A stretch of DNA of 64,000 nucleotides from Rhizobium lusitanum (GTDB lineage: Bacteria > Pseudomonadota > Alphaproteobacteria > Rhizobiales > Rhizobiaceae), in the NCBI RefSeq assembly GCF_014189535.1, contig NZ_CP050307.1, forward strand, positions 1,612,001 through 1,676,000, written 5' to 3'. The translations under genes and the position numbers were made by a program. Shown here piece by piece: positions 34,056 to 41,912 of the stretch (the stretch's first letter is position 1; every line of letters starts with the position of its first letter). A model generated the notes under the pieces. It was not told the origin of the DNA. It worked only from the letters and a program-made list of their open reading frames with translations, and ran no database searches.

Positions 34056-35110
34056 CTACCTAAAATCCCGCGTCTTCACCTTGATCGCATCAAGATGCAG
34101 ATGCGGCCCCTTCGGAAACCCGCGCGGATCCGGCACCGGCGACCCATGATGAAACTCATCCCCTCGCCCATGCCGCAACGGAAAGTCGGTATCCCGATCC
34201 CCAACACTCGCCAGCTCCCCTGATAGATCCGTCAGCCGATGCGCCACCAGATGCACAACCTCCCCTTCCCGCTGGATGCGGCCATAAACACCGATCATGC
34301 CGGCGCCCAGCACGACGCGGCGGTATTGTTCGAAGGTTTTTAGCCAGACGATGAGGTTGGCAATATCGGTCTCATCTTCGATGGTGATGAACATCACACC
34401 CTTGGCGGAGCCCGGCCGCTGGCGAACAAGCACGAGGCCGGCTGCCTCAAGCCATGTGCCATCACGGGCCTGCATCGCCGCGCGGCAGGTGACGATACGG
34501 CGCCTGGTCAGATCGGCGCGCAGGAATGAAAGGGGATGGTTGCACAGGGTCAATCCGACATGGCCGTAATCCTCGACCACCTCACCGCCTGATGTCATCG
34601 GTCGCAACGCCACTGTTGGCTCATCAAGCTCCGGAACGGTCTTGTTTTCACGGGCGGATGCGGCCGCAAACAGCGGTAGCGGTTCATCCCGTAACGCCTT
34701 GATCGCCCAGAGCGCCTCGCGCCGGGCAAGTTTCATAGATGGTTGGAAGGCATCGGCTTCGGCGAGCTCGACCAGCGAGGCAGCCGGCACGCCGGCGCGG
34801 CGCCAGAGATCATCGACCGAGGCGAAGGGCTGTTCAGCGCGCGCCGCAACGATTGCGGCGGCGTCGGCATTGGCGAGCCCCTTGACCATGCGCAGGCCGA
34901 GGCGAACGGCAAACCGCTCTTCGTCAGCCGTAGGCTCAAGCGTGCAATCCCAGCGGCTGGCGTTGACGCAGACAGGCCGCACCTCGACCCCGTGATCGCG
35001 CGCGTCGCGAACAATCTGGGCCGGTGCGTAAAAGCCCATCGGCTGGGCATTGAGGAGGGCTGCGCAGAAGACGTCGGGATGCCAGCATTTCAGCCAGGAG
35101 GAGGCATAGG
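34056..35110 (-). pseudogene. dnaE2: C-terminal fragment of error-prone DNA polymerase DnaE2 (ImuC)
   Basis: About 350 codons on the minus strand, running from the IS6 edge at 35110 to the stop at 34056. It opens with YASSWLKCWHPDVFCAALLN and then PMGFYAPAQIVRDARDHGVE, the well-conserved C-terminal third of DnaE2. It includes the tandem HhH-like region and an OB fold (GMIGVYGRIQREGEVVHLVA), and ends with a typical HGRGDEFHHGSPVPDPRG tail. The catalytic palm is missing, so the fragment is non-functional. Full DnaE2 is roughly three times longer and normally sits with imuA and imuB. The IS6 copy replaced the front part. Confidence 0.88.
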
Positions 35111-35919
35111 GGCATTGCCAAGTTGTTTGACCGTTCTGCGTGGGCTATTCGAGCTGGATGAATACCCCGTCTCAAATGCCGCGCCTGAAAGGCTTTCGCT
35201 TTGCCCGTGAGATCATCGCCTATGCGGTGTGGGCTTATCATCGCTTTGCGCTCAGCACGGCCGACGTGGAAGATCTGCTCGCGGAACGCGGTGTCATTGT
35301 CAGCCGGGAAACAATCCGGCTTTGGGTCAATCGCTTCGGGCGGCATTTTGCAGATTGCGTCCGGCGCGATCGGCCTGCGCCTCGCGACAAATGGCACATC
35401 GATGAGGTCGTGATCACGATCCGTGGCGTGAGGCATTGGCTATGGCGGGCCATCGACGCGGACGGCAACGTGCTCGACATTCTGGTTCAGCCACGTCGGA
35501 ATGCGAAGGCAGCGAGGCGCTTCCTGCGCGGATTGATGGCCCGATTCGGCACGCCAAGGGTAGTGATCACGGACAAACTGCGCAGCTATATCAAGCCGAT
35601 CCGAACCCTTGCGCCGGACGCTGAGCATCGGGCGCACAAGGGGCTCAACAACGCAGTCGAAGTCTCGCACAGGCCGACCCGAAGGCGCGAGAAGATATTC
35701 GGGCAGTTCAAGTCACCCCGACAAGCACTGAGGTCCCTTGCTGCTCACGACCAGATCAATCTGATCTTCCGCCCCCGCCGCCACAAACTCTCCGCCGCAT
35801 CTTGCCGTCACGCCAGGGCGGATGCGTTTGCCCTCTGGTATGACTATGCTCAAGAAATGGCCGCTTAATCTCGATCAAACCGCTCAGGAGCAACTTGCTT
35901 CAAACAACTTGGCGATACC
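35111..35919 (+). mobile_element. Intact IS6-family insertion sequence (809 bp)
   Basis: The terminal inverted repeats GGCATTGCCAAGTTGTTTGA (35111-35130) and, reversed, 35900-35919 agree at 18 of 20 positions. A full transposase gene lies between them. It is a different element from the one at 20487. Flanking 8-mers (35103-35110 and 35920-35927) do not match. One side abuts truncated dnaE2 and the other a truncated integrase, as expected from IS6-mediated deletion or cointegrate resolution. Confidence 0.88.
35140..35868 (+). CDS. IS6-family transposase
   Basis: 242 residues, full length for the family. An N-terminal HTH region (ADVEDLLAERGVIVSRETIRLW) is followed by the DDE domain: first Asp in WHIDEVVITI, second in VVITDKLRSY, and the Glu in the NNAVEVSHRPTRRREK region. 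The start may instead be ATG 35158. No frame break is present, so the element could still be active. Confidence 0.9.
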   Translation: MGYSSWMNTPSQMPRLKGFRFAREIIAYAVWAYHRFALSTADVEDLLAERGVIVSRETIRLWVNRFGRHFADCVRRDRPAPRDKWHIDEVVITIRGVRHWLWRAIDADGNVLDILVQPRRNAKAARRFLRGLMARFGTPRVVITDKLRSYIKPIRTLAPDAEHRAHKGLNNAVEVSHRPTRRREKIFGQFKSPRQALRSLAAHDQINLIFRPRRHKLSAASCRHARADAFALWYDYAQEMAA

Positions 35920-36344
35920 CGCGCCACAGTTACGGTCTTGGTTCTTGCCTTCATCGGCTCACCTTGCCGCCGACCGCGCTGGATGAAGCAGCCCTCTTTC
36001 TCATAAAAATCGATGAGCGCACCAACCGTCATCTGTCGGCGCATTGCCTGGAGATCACCGGCCGGATCTTCCCCAGCAGCAACACTCCCGAGCTTAGCCT
36101 TGGCAATTTTTCTTGCTTGCTCAACGGTGACTGGACCAAAACGCCCTATGGTCAACAGGCGTTGGGGAGCTGATCGACCGCCGCCATCTGCTCGATACTT
36201 GATGATGAAAGTCTTTACGCCTGTGGGAGCGATACGAAGACCAAAGCCTAAAAGCTCACTATCCCAAACGTGGTAGCGTTCATGATCTGGCCGAGCCGCA
36301 TCGACGACGCGCTTCGTCAGCAGCACACCATTACGCTTGCTCAT
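35920..36344 (-). pseudogene. N-terminal fragment of a P4-type tyrosine recombinase (integrase)
   Basis: About 141 codons from ATG 36344, with GGAGGTGG before it. The N-terminal DUF4102-like arm-binding domain reads LTKRVVDAARPDHERYHVWD, then LLGFGLRIAPTGVKTFIIKY and LTIGRFGPVTVEQARKIAKA. The core-binding and catalytic domains (R-H-R-Y) are missing because the frame runs into the IS6 end at 35919. It marks a former genomic island boundary; no tRNA is visible next to it. Confidence 0.85.
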
Positions 36345-36369
36345 CTACCACCTCCAGGACTTTGAGCGA

Positions 36370-36400
36370 GACACCACCAGGACACCACCAGGACACCACC
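36370..36400. repeat. Three copies of GACACCACC at ~11-bp period upstream of integrase
   Basis: GACACCACC starts at 36370, 36381 and 36392, in tandem units of AGGACACCACC. They lie 26 bases upstream of the integrase start. About one helical turn apart, they resemble arm-type or regulatory binding sites of an integrase or excisionase, though function is not shown. Confidence 0.5.
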
Positions 36401-36545
36401 GCAATCGGAAACTGGAGGATAATGATAGCGTTCAATCGACAACAGCATCAATCTAAACTATTGAATAGTAGCACTATTTAGCAATTTAGGATATTGTGGC
36501 GCCACCCAATTTCGTCCTATTGAAGGTTACGGCAATCGCGGTCAA

Positions 36546-36563
36546 TTGGCAAACGATTGCCAA
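36546..36563. promoter_or_regulatory. LacI-type operator O1 (TTGGCAAACGATTGCCAA)
   Basis: Perfect 7-base arms TTGGCAA/TTGCCAA surround ACGA. A central CG inside an A/T-flanked palindrome is the hallmark of LacI-family sites. It lies just upstream of a plausible promoter for the sugar operon. A second copy is 58 bases downstream. Confidence 0.75.
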
Positions 36564-36570
36564 AAATCAC

Positions 36571-36599
36571 TTGCATAAAAAAAGACTTGGCTACTATCT
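36571..36599 (+). promoter_or_regulatory. Probable promoter of the sugar uptake operon
   Basis: TTGCAT (36571-36576) with CTATCT at 36594-36599 gives 17-base spacing; TACTAT at 36592 gives 15. It lies between the two LacI-type operators, with the -10 touching the second, so repression could occur by occlusion or looping. The start codon is about 110 bases downstream. Confidence 0.45.
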
Positions 36600-36603
36600 A
36601 GGC

Positions 36604-36621
36604 ATGGCAAACGATTGCCAT
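36604..36621. promoter_or_regulatory. LacI-type operator O2
   Basis: ATGGCAAACGATTGCCAT repeats the O1 core TGGCAAACGATTGCCA exactly. The centre-to-centre distance to O1 is 58 bases, between five and six helical turns. No lacI gene lies in the operon; the regulator is probably encoded elsewhere. Confidence 0.75.
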
Positions 36622-36707
36622 TTGCAGTGCATTGAAATTATTCGGATAATTTACTGCGGACCTCGCTTCCGCAAGCGATTTCCTGTGCCTGGAGAACGGA
36701 TAGCGTC

Positions 36708-37661
36708 ATGACCTCAACCGAACGGCTTCGCTTTGGCGTCGATCTCGTCACCTTCTTCCACCCCGGTTTCTGGGGTGTCGAGGATTATGACGGCATCATC
36801 GCCTTGTCCCGCAGCGAGCCCCGCGCCTTCTGGGACAAGATTCTCGACAGCGTGCAAGCCTCAGGCGTCACCGGCGTGGAGCTGACCTTCTCGCCGTTCA
36901 ACTGGCAGGATGCGACGAAGACCTATGGGTCCGTCGAAGCGTTTGCCGCTGAACTGTCCAAACGTGGGCTAACGCTGGCGAGCGGCTTTTTCGCCGAACT
37001 TGAAGCCGCCGGCGATTTCACGCAAGGCGCGGCGCAGGCCGCCATTATCGACAAGGCGGAGAAATATGCCGAATTCCTGAAGGCCTGCGGCAGCGACATC
37101 ATGGTGATCGGTGGTCCGTTGCGACAGACCCTCGGCACCCAGCCGGTGCGGTTCTTCGATTTCGAGCAGGCGCGCAAGATCGCCGATTTTCTCAATCGCC
37201 TCGGCGCGGCCCTTTACGCCAAGGGCGTTCGGCTGGCGATCCACACCGAGGCACACTCGATCTTCGCGTCCGCGCGCGATGTCGATCTGCTGATGCTGCT
37301 GACGGACCCGGCCTATGTGCATATGTGCCCGGATACGGCTCATATCATCGTTGCGGGATCTGACCCGATCCAACTCGTCGATCGCCATCATGAGCGTGTT
37401 ATCATCGCCCATTGGAAGGATGCGCTCGGGCCGATGCCGGCCGACACCCCGATCGATGAGCATATTCATGATCGTCACCGCCCCTATTTCTGCGGCTTCG
37501 GCCTTGGCCGCGTCGATTGGCCGGGCTGGATCAGGCTGCTGCGTGATCGCGGCTATCAAGGCTGGGCCATTCTCGAACTAGACGCCGCACCCGATCCGAT
37601 CAGCGACATCGCAAATGGGCTCACGCTCGTCCGGCAGGCGCTCTTGCCGATCTATCGCTGA
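36708..37661 (+). CDS. Xylose-isomerase-like TIM-barrel sugar isomerase/epimerase
   Basis: 317 residues starting behind GGAG. Segments typical of AP-endonuclease-2/xylose-isomerase-like barrels include VTGVELTFSPFN, DIMVIGGPLRQTLG, GVRLAIHTEAHSIF, MCPDTAHIIVAG, VIIAHWKDALG and GWAILELDAAPDP. The Glu, Asp/His, His and Glu of these last motifs form the expected divalent metal site. Relatives are IolE/IolI, hydroxypyruvate isomerase and 3-keto-sugar enzymes. It opens the sugar operon, followed by an importer and a GMC oxidoreductase. The reaction is not determined. Confidence 0.82.
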   Translation: MTSTERLRFGVDLVTFFHPGFWGVEDYDGIIALSRSEPRAFWDKILDSVQASGVTGVELTFSPFNWQDATKTYGSVEAFAAELSKRGLTLASGFFAELEAAGDFTQGAAQAAIIDKAEKYAEFLKACGSDIMVIGGPLRQTLGTQPVRFFDFEQARKIADFLNRLGAALYAKGVRLAIHTEAHSIFASARDVDLLMLLTDPAYVHMCPDTAHIIVAGSDPIQLVDRHHERVIIAHWKDALGPMPADTPIDEHIHDRHRPYFCGFGLGRVDWPGWIRLLRDRGYQGWAILELDAAPDPISDIANGLTLVRQALLPIYR

Positions 37662-37683
37662 ATTTCATAAACCTGAAACCAAC

Positions 37684-37705
37684 GGCCCCGCCAAGAGGGC
37701 CTTTT
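37684..37705 (+). terminator. Attenuator-like hairpin with T run
   Basis: GGCCC (37684-37688) and GGGCC (37697-37701) form a short stem, followed by TTTT. It lies between the isomerase-like gene and the binding-protein gene. The short stem and run predict partial termination or mRNA stabilisation, not a full stop. Confidence 0.45.
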
Positions 37706-37719
37706 GAAGAGGTGGAACA

Positions 37720-38952
37720 ATGAAGAATAAAATGAAACTTCTACTGGCGGGCGCCGCACTTTTTGCGGCCCTCGCTCCAGCCCATGCCGAAGACAAGCCG
37801 AAGGTCGAGGTCATGACCTCCTGGACCTCCGGCGGCGAAGCTGCGGCTCTCGACGTCATCAAGCAGGAATTCGAAAAGCGCGGCGGGGTCTGGAAGGATT
37901 CCTCCATCGCCGGCTTCGGTGCCGCCGACGCCGCCTTCCAGAACCGCCTGGTAGCGGGTGACCCGCCGACCGCCAAGCAGAGCGTGCTTGGTTTCGCCAA
38001 CGCCGACTTCGTCAATCAGGGCCTTTTGAGCCCAATCGGCGAGGTGGCGAAAGCCGGCAAATGGGCCGATGTGCTGCCGAAATCGATCCTTGATCTGATC
38101 TCTTATAACGGCCAGGTCTATCTTTCCCCGACCGGCGCTCACGGTGAAAGCTGGGTGTTCTATTCCAAGGATACCTTCGCCAAGGCCGGCATAAGCGAAG
38201 AGCCGAAGAGCTGGGACGAATTCTTCGCAGCGCTCGACAAGCTCAAGGCCTCCGGCGTGCAGCCGGTTGCCTGGGGCGGCCAATCCTGGCAGGAATCCAA
38301 GGTCTTCAACATGATCCTGCTGACCCAGGTCGGCATTGACGGCTTCCTCAAGATCTATGCCGACAAGGACAAGGGCGAAGCCTCCACCGCCGGCGTGAAG
38401 AAGACCCTCGATATCCTCGGCAAGCTCCGCGCCTATGTCGATGCAGGTGCTCCTGGCCGTAACTGGAACGACGCCACCGCCATGATCATCAGCGGCAAGG
38501 CCGGCGTGCAGTTCATGGGCGATTGGGCCAAGGGCGAGTTCATCGCCGCCGGCAAGGAGGCAGGCAAGGATTACGGCTGCATGCTCGCCCCGCAATCGCC
38601 GGGCATGGTCTATGTCGCCGACTCCTTCTCCTTCCCCAAGCTCACTGATCCGGCTGCCCAGAAGGGTCAGGCGCTGCTTGCCGAAGTCGCCATGGATCCG
38701 GCCGTGCAAGTCGAATTCTCGCTGAAGAAAGGCTCCGTGCCGATGCGCACAGATGTCGACAAATCGAAGCTCGACGTTTGCGCGCAGAAAGGCCTGGAAC
38801 TGATGAGCGAGGGCAAGATTGTGCCGGATCAGGCGCTGATCCTTTCGCCGCAACAGGCCGGTGCGCTCAATGACTTTGTCGACGAGTTCTGGAGCAATCC
38901 TTCCGAGGATAGCGCCTCCGGCGCGGAGAAGTTCTTCGCGATCTTTGAATAG
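37720..38952 (+). CDS. Sugar ABC transporter substrate-binding protein (CUT1, family 1)
   Basis: 410 residues. A signal peptide (LLLAGAALFAALAPAHA, then EDKPK) is followed by a family 1 solute-binding fold: EVMTSWTSGGEAAALDVIKQ, NADFVNQGLLSPIGEVAKAG, AKAGISEEPKSWDEFFAALD and FMGDWAKGEFIA. It resembles glucose/mannose-type or oligosaccharide-binding proteins of alphaproteobacteria. A hairpin follows the stop. The ligand cannot be assigned; the operon enzymes suggest a hexose, a glycoside or a polyol. Confidence 0.9.
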   Translation: MKNKMKLLLAGAALFAALAPAHAEDKPKVEVMTSWTSGGEAAALDVIKQEFEKRGGVWKDSSIAGFGAADAAFQNRLVAGDPPTAKQSVLGFANADFVNQGLLSPIGEVAKAGKWADVLPKSILDLISYNGQVYLSPTGAHGESWVFYSKDTFAKAGISEEPKSWDEFFAALDKLKASGVQPVAWGGQSWQESKVFNMILLTQVGIDGFLKIYADKDKGEASTAGVKKTLDILGKLRAYVDAGAPGRNWNDATAMIISGKAGVQFMGDWAKGEFIAAGKEAGKDYGCMLAPQSPGMVYVADSFSFPKLTDPAAQKGQALLAEVAMDPAVQVEFSLKKGSVPMRTDVDKSKLDVCAQKGLELMSEGKIVPDQALILSPQQAGALNDFVDEFWSNPSEDSASGAEKFFAIFE

Positions 38953-38958
38953 AACCGT

Positions 38959-38998
38959 GCAGCGGGCCGATTGGAAAGAAAAATCCGATCGGCCCTGC
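38959..38998 (+). promoter_or_regulatory. Intercistronic hairpin after the binding-protein gene
   Basis: GGGCCGAT (38964-38971) pairs with ATCGGCCC (38988-38995), extended by outer GCA/TGC and inner GGA/TCC pairs. A pyrimidine-rich run follows. Such stems after binding-protein genes commonly raise that transcript relative to the permease genes. Confidence 0.55.
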
Positions 38999-39023
38999 AT
39001 CTTCCTTTTGAGAAAGTTTGCCG

Positions 39024-39911
39024 ATGCAAGCCAAGCGCAGACGTTCCTCCGCTGCGACCATCGCGCTCCTGCCGACATGGATCGCAGCGATTTTCATCTA
39101 TATCGGCACCATGGTCTGGTCCGTGAGGCTGTCGTTCACGGATTCAACAATCTTTCCATCGTCCAATTACGTCGGCTTTGCGCAATATGCCCGGCTGTTT
39201 CGGACGTCGAGATGGCTCGCGTCCCTGGAAAACGTGCTGATTTTCGGCGTGCTTTACGTTGCGGGCTGTCTGGCGTTGGGCTTTGTGCTTGCGGCTTCGC
39301 TTGATCGCAAAGTGCGCTTCGAAGCCATGTTCCGCACCATCTTCCTCTATCCCTATGCCATGTCTTTCGTGGTCACTGGCCTCATCTGGCAATGGATGCT
39401 GAACCCGACCTTCGGCATTCAGGCAAGCGTGCGGGCGCTGGGCTGGCAGAATTTCGCATTCGACTGGATCGTTAGTCGCGACATGGCGATCTATACCGTC
39501 GTCTTCGCCGGCATCTGGCAGGGGGCGGGCCTCGTCATGGTCATTGCGCTCTCCGGTATGCGCGGCATCGGCGAGGAGCAATGGAAGGCGGCGCAGATCG
39601 ACGGCATTCCCGTCTGGCGCATCTACCTGTCGATCATCCTGCCCCAGCTTGGGCCGGCTCTTGCGGCATCGAGCATGCTGCTCTCCATGGGCGTCATCAA
39701 AACCTATGACCTCGTCGTGGCGCTCACCGGCGGCGGGCCAGGCTTTTCGACCGAAGTGCCGGCAAAATTCATCATGGACAATCTGTTCGAGCGGCAAAAT
39801 CTCGGCCTGGCGAGCGCAGGCGCCACCGTACTGGTGCTCTCCGTCGTCATGGCCGTCGCCCCGTTTCGCTATGCGCTTTACATGCGCGCCAGAAGAAAGG
39901 GAGCGCAGTGA
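39024..39911 (+). CDS. Sugar ABC transporter permease 1 (MalF/UgpA type)
   Basis: 295 residues from ATG 39024, with six predicted membrane segments. The EAA-type loop is seen in EEQWKAAQIDGIPVWRIYLS followed by IILPQL. It starts with a short basic tail (QAKRRRSS). It pairs with the following permease, which begins at its stop. Confidence 0.9.
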   Translation: MQAKRRRSSAATIALLPTWIAAIFIYIGTMVWSVRLSFTDSTIFPSSNYVGFAQYARLFRTSRWLASLENVLIFGVLYVAGCLALGFVLAASLDRKVRFEAMFRTIFLYPYAMSFVVTGLIWQWMLNPTFGIQASVRALGWQNFAFDWIVSRDMAIYTVVFAGIWQGAGLVMVIALSGMRGIGEEQWKAAQIDGIPVWRIYLSIILPQLGPALAASSMLLSMGVIKTYDLVVALTGGGPGFSTEVPAKFIMDNLFERQNLGLASAGATVLVLSVVMAVAPFRYALYMRARRKGAQ

Positions 39912-40795
39912 TGACAGCCCTTCGTCCAAACGGCCCCAAACCATCTAGGCTGACGGTCGGCCGCATCGGGCTCTACGCTTTCCTGATTTTCTCGGCGCTA
40001 TTCTTCCTGCTGCCGCTCTATACGATGCTGGTGACTTCACTGAAGACGATGGAGGAGATCCGTCAGGGCCGCATCTTCGCCCTGCCCGGCTCTCTCGATT
40101 TCAATGCCTGGAAAACCGCCTGGTCGGGCGCCTGCATGGGCACGCAATGCCTCGGCGTGCGCCTCGGCTTCTGGAACTCGGTGAAGATCACCGTACCGGC
40201 AGTGGCGATTTCCGTCTTCATCGGCGCGATCAACGGATATGCCCTTTCCTTCTGGCGACCGAAAGGCTCCGGCTTCCTCTTCGGGCTGCTGATGGCCGGC
40301 GGGTTGATCCCCTATCAGATCTTCCTCTATCCGCTGGTGCGGCTGCTCGCCAATCTCAGTCTCTATAATTCAGTGGCGGGCGTCGTCCTCGTCCATGTGA
40401 TCTTCGGCCTGCCCTTGGTGACACTGCTCTTCCGCAACTATTTCGTCGCGATCCCCGAAGAGCTCTGCAAGGCCGCGCGTGTCGACGGCGCCGGCTTCTG
40501 GCGGATCTTCTTCGAGATCATGCTGCCCATGTCGGTCCCCATGGTGATGGTCGCCTCCATCTTTCAGTTCACCGGCATCTGGAACGACTTCCTGATCGGG
40601 CTGGTCTTTGCCGGGCGGGACAATCTGCCGATGACGGTTCAGCTCAACAATATCGTCAACACCACCATGGGCGAGCGCGCCTACAATGTGAACATGGCAG
40701 CCACCATCCTGACCGCCATCGTTCCGCTCGCCATCTACTTCTTTTCCGGCCGCTGGTTCGTGCGCGGCGTGGCCGCTGGCGCAGTGAAAGGATAA
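39911..40795 (+). CDS. Sugar ABC transporter permease 2 (MalG/UgpE type)
   Basis: 294 residues. ATG 39911 shares a base with the preceding TGA; GTG 39908 is the alternative. It has six membrane segments and the EAA loop PEELCKAARVDGAGFWRIFF followed by EIMLPMS. The C-terminus RWFVRGVAAGAVKG is typical of MalG-like permeases. Confidence 0.9.
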   Translation: MTALRPNGPKPSRLTVGRIGLYAFLIFSALFFLLPLYTMLVTSLKTMEEIRQGRIFALPGSLDFNAWKTAWSGACMGTQCLGVRLGFWNSVKITVPAVAISVFIGAINGYALSFWRPKGSGFLFGLLMAGGLIPYQIFLYPLVRLLANLSLYNSVAGVVLVHVIFGLPLVTLLFRNYFVAIPEELCKAARVDGAGFWRIFFEIMLPMSVPMVMVASIFQFTGIWNDFLIGLVFAGRDNLPMTVQLNNIVNTTMGERAYNVNMAATILTAIVPLAIYFFSGRWFVRGVAAGAVKG

Positions 40796-40799
40796 TTCC

Positions 40800-41882
40800 A
40801 TGCAATCCGCTGTTTCCGTCAAGGATCTGAAGATCGCCTATGGCGATCATACCGTGATCGAGAAAATGTCGATCGATATCGCCCCGCGTGAGTTTCTCGT
40901 GCTGCTGGGACCGTCCGGCTGCGGGAAATCCACGCTTCTGAACGCCATAGCGGGACTACAGGACATTACCGGCGGCGAGATTTCGATATCCGGCAAGAAC
41001 GTCACCTGGGAGGAGCCGAAGGATCGCGGCATCGGCATGGTGTTCCAGTCCTATGCGCTTTACCCGCACATGACGGTGAAGAAGAACCTCTCCTTCGGCC
41101 TGCGTGTGGCGGGCCTTCCCAAGGACGAAATCGAGGCGCGCATCGCCCGCACCGCCTCGCTTCTTCATCTCGAACAACTGCTCGACCGCCGCCCGTCCGC
41201 ACTGTCCGGTGGCCAGCGCCAGCGCGTGGCGATCGGTCGTGCCCTCGTGCGCGAAGTCGACGTCTTCCTGTTCGACGAGCCGCTCTCGAACCTCGACGCC
41301 AAGCTGCGCAACGAGCTGCGCGTCGAAATCAAGAAGCTGCATCAGAGCCTCGGCAACACCATGATCTATGTGACGCATGATCAGGTGGAGGCGCTGACCC
41401 TTGCCGATCGCATCGCCATCATGCGCGACGGCGTAATCCAGCAGCTTGGCAGCCCGTCCGAGATTTATCATCGCCCGGCCAATCTTTTCGTCGCCGGCTT
41501 CATCGGCGCACCGGCAATGAACTTCATCGAAGGCGAGATCGCCTTCAAGGCAGGCGTCCCGGTATTCGAAAGCAACGGGCTCGGCATCGACCTCTCCAAC
41601 TATCCCTTTATCGCAGCTCCCAAGGCAGGTCCGACCACCCTTGGCGTTCGGCCGGAGCATATTGCGCCCGATGGCATGGCAAAGGGCCTGCCCACGATCC
41701 CGGGCGTCGTCTCCGTCGTCGAGCCGATGGGGGCCGATGCGGTGATCTGGTTCGATTGGGCGGGCCAAAGCCTGTCCTACCGGATCATGGGCGATGCGAC
41801 GCTCGATCCGGGCGCGGAGATCGCACCAGGGCTCGATATCGCCAAGGCCTCTCTCTTCGGCGCAGACGGCGTGCGCCTGTAA
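40800..41882 (+). CDS. Sugar ABC transporter ATP-binding protein (UgpC/MalK family)
   Basis: 360 residues. Walker A is GPSGCGKST (37-45), the signature is LSGGQRQ (135-141) and Walker B is FDEPLSNLDA (158-167), with YVTHDQVEALTLAD. A C-terminal TOBE/OB regulatory domain follows (about 240-360; TLGVRPEHIAPDG). AAGGAT precedes the ATG. It energises the permease pair just upstream. Confidence 0.92.
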   Translation: MQSAVSVKDLKIAYGDHTVIEKMSIDIAPREFLVLLGPSGCGKSTLLNAIAGLQDITGGEISISGKNVTWEEPKDRGIGMVFQSYALYPHMTVKKNLSFGLRVAGLPKDEIEARIARTASLLHLEQLLDRRPSALSGGQRQRVAIGRALVREVDVFLFDEPLSNLDAKLRNELRVEIKKLHQSLGNTMIYVTHDQVEALTLADRIAIMRDGVIQQLGSPSEIYHRPANLFVAGFIGAPAMNFIEGEIAFKAGVPVFESNGLGIDLSNYPFIAAPKAGPTTLGVRPEHIAPDGMAKGLPTIPGVVSVVEPMGADAVIWFDWAGQSLSYRIMGDATLDPGAEIAPGLDIAKASLFGADGVRL

Positions 41883-41912
41883 CACCACTTTCAGAATATA
41901 CGGAAATGACTC

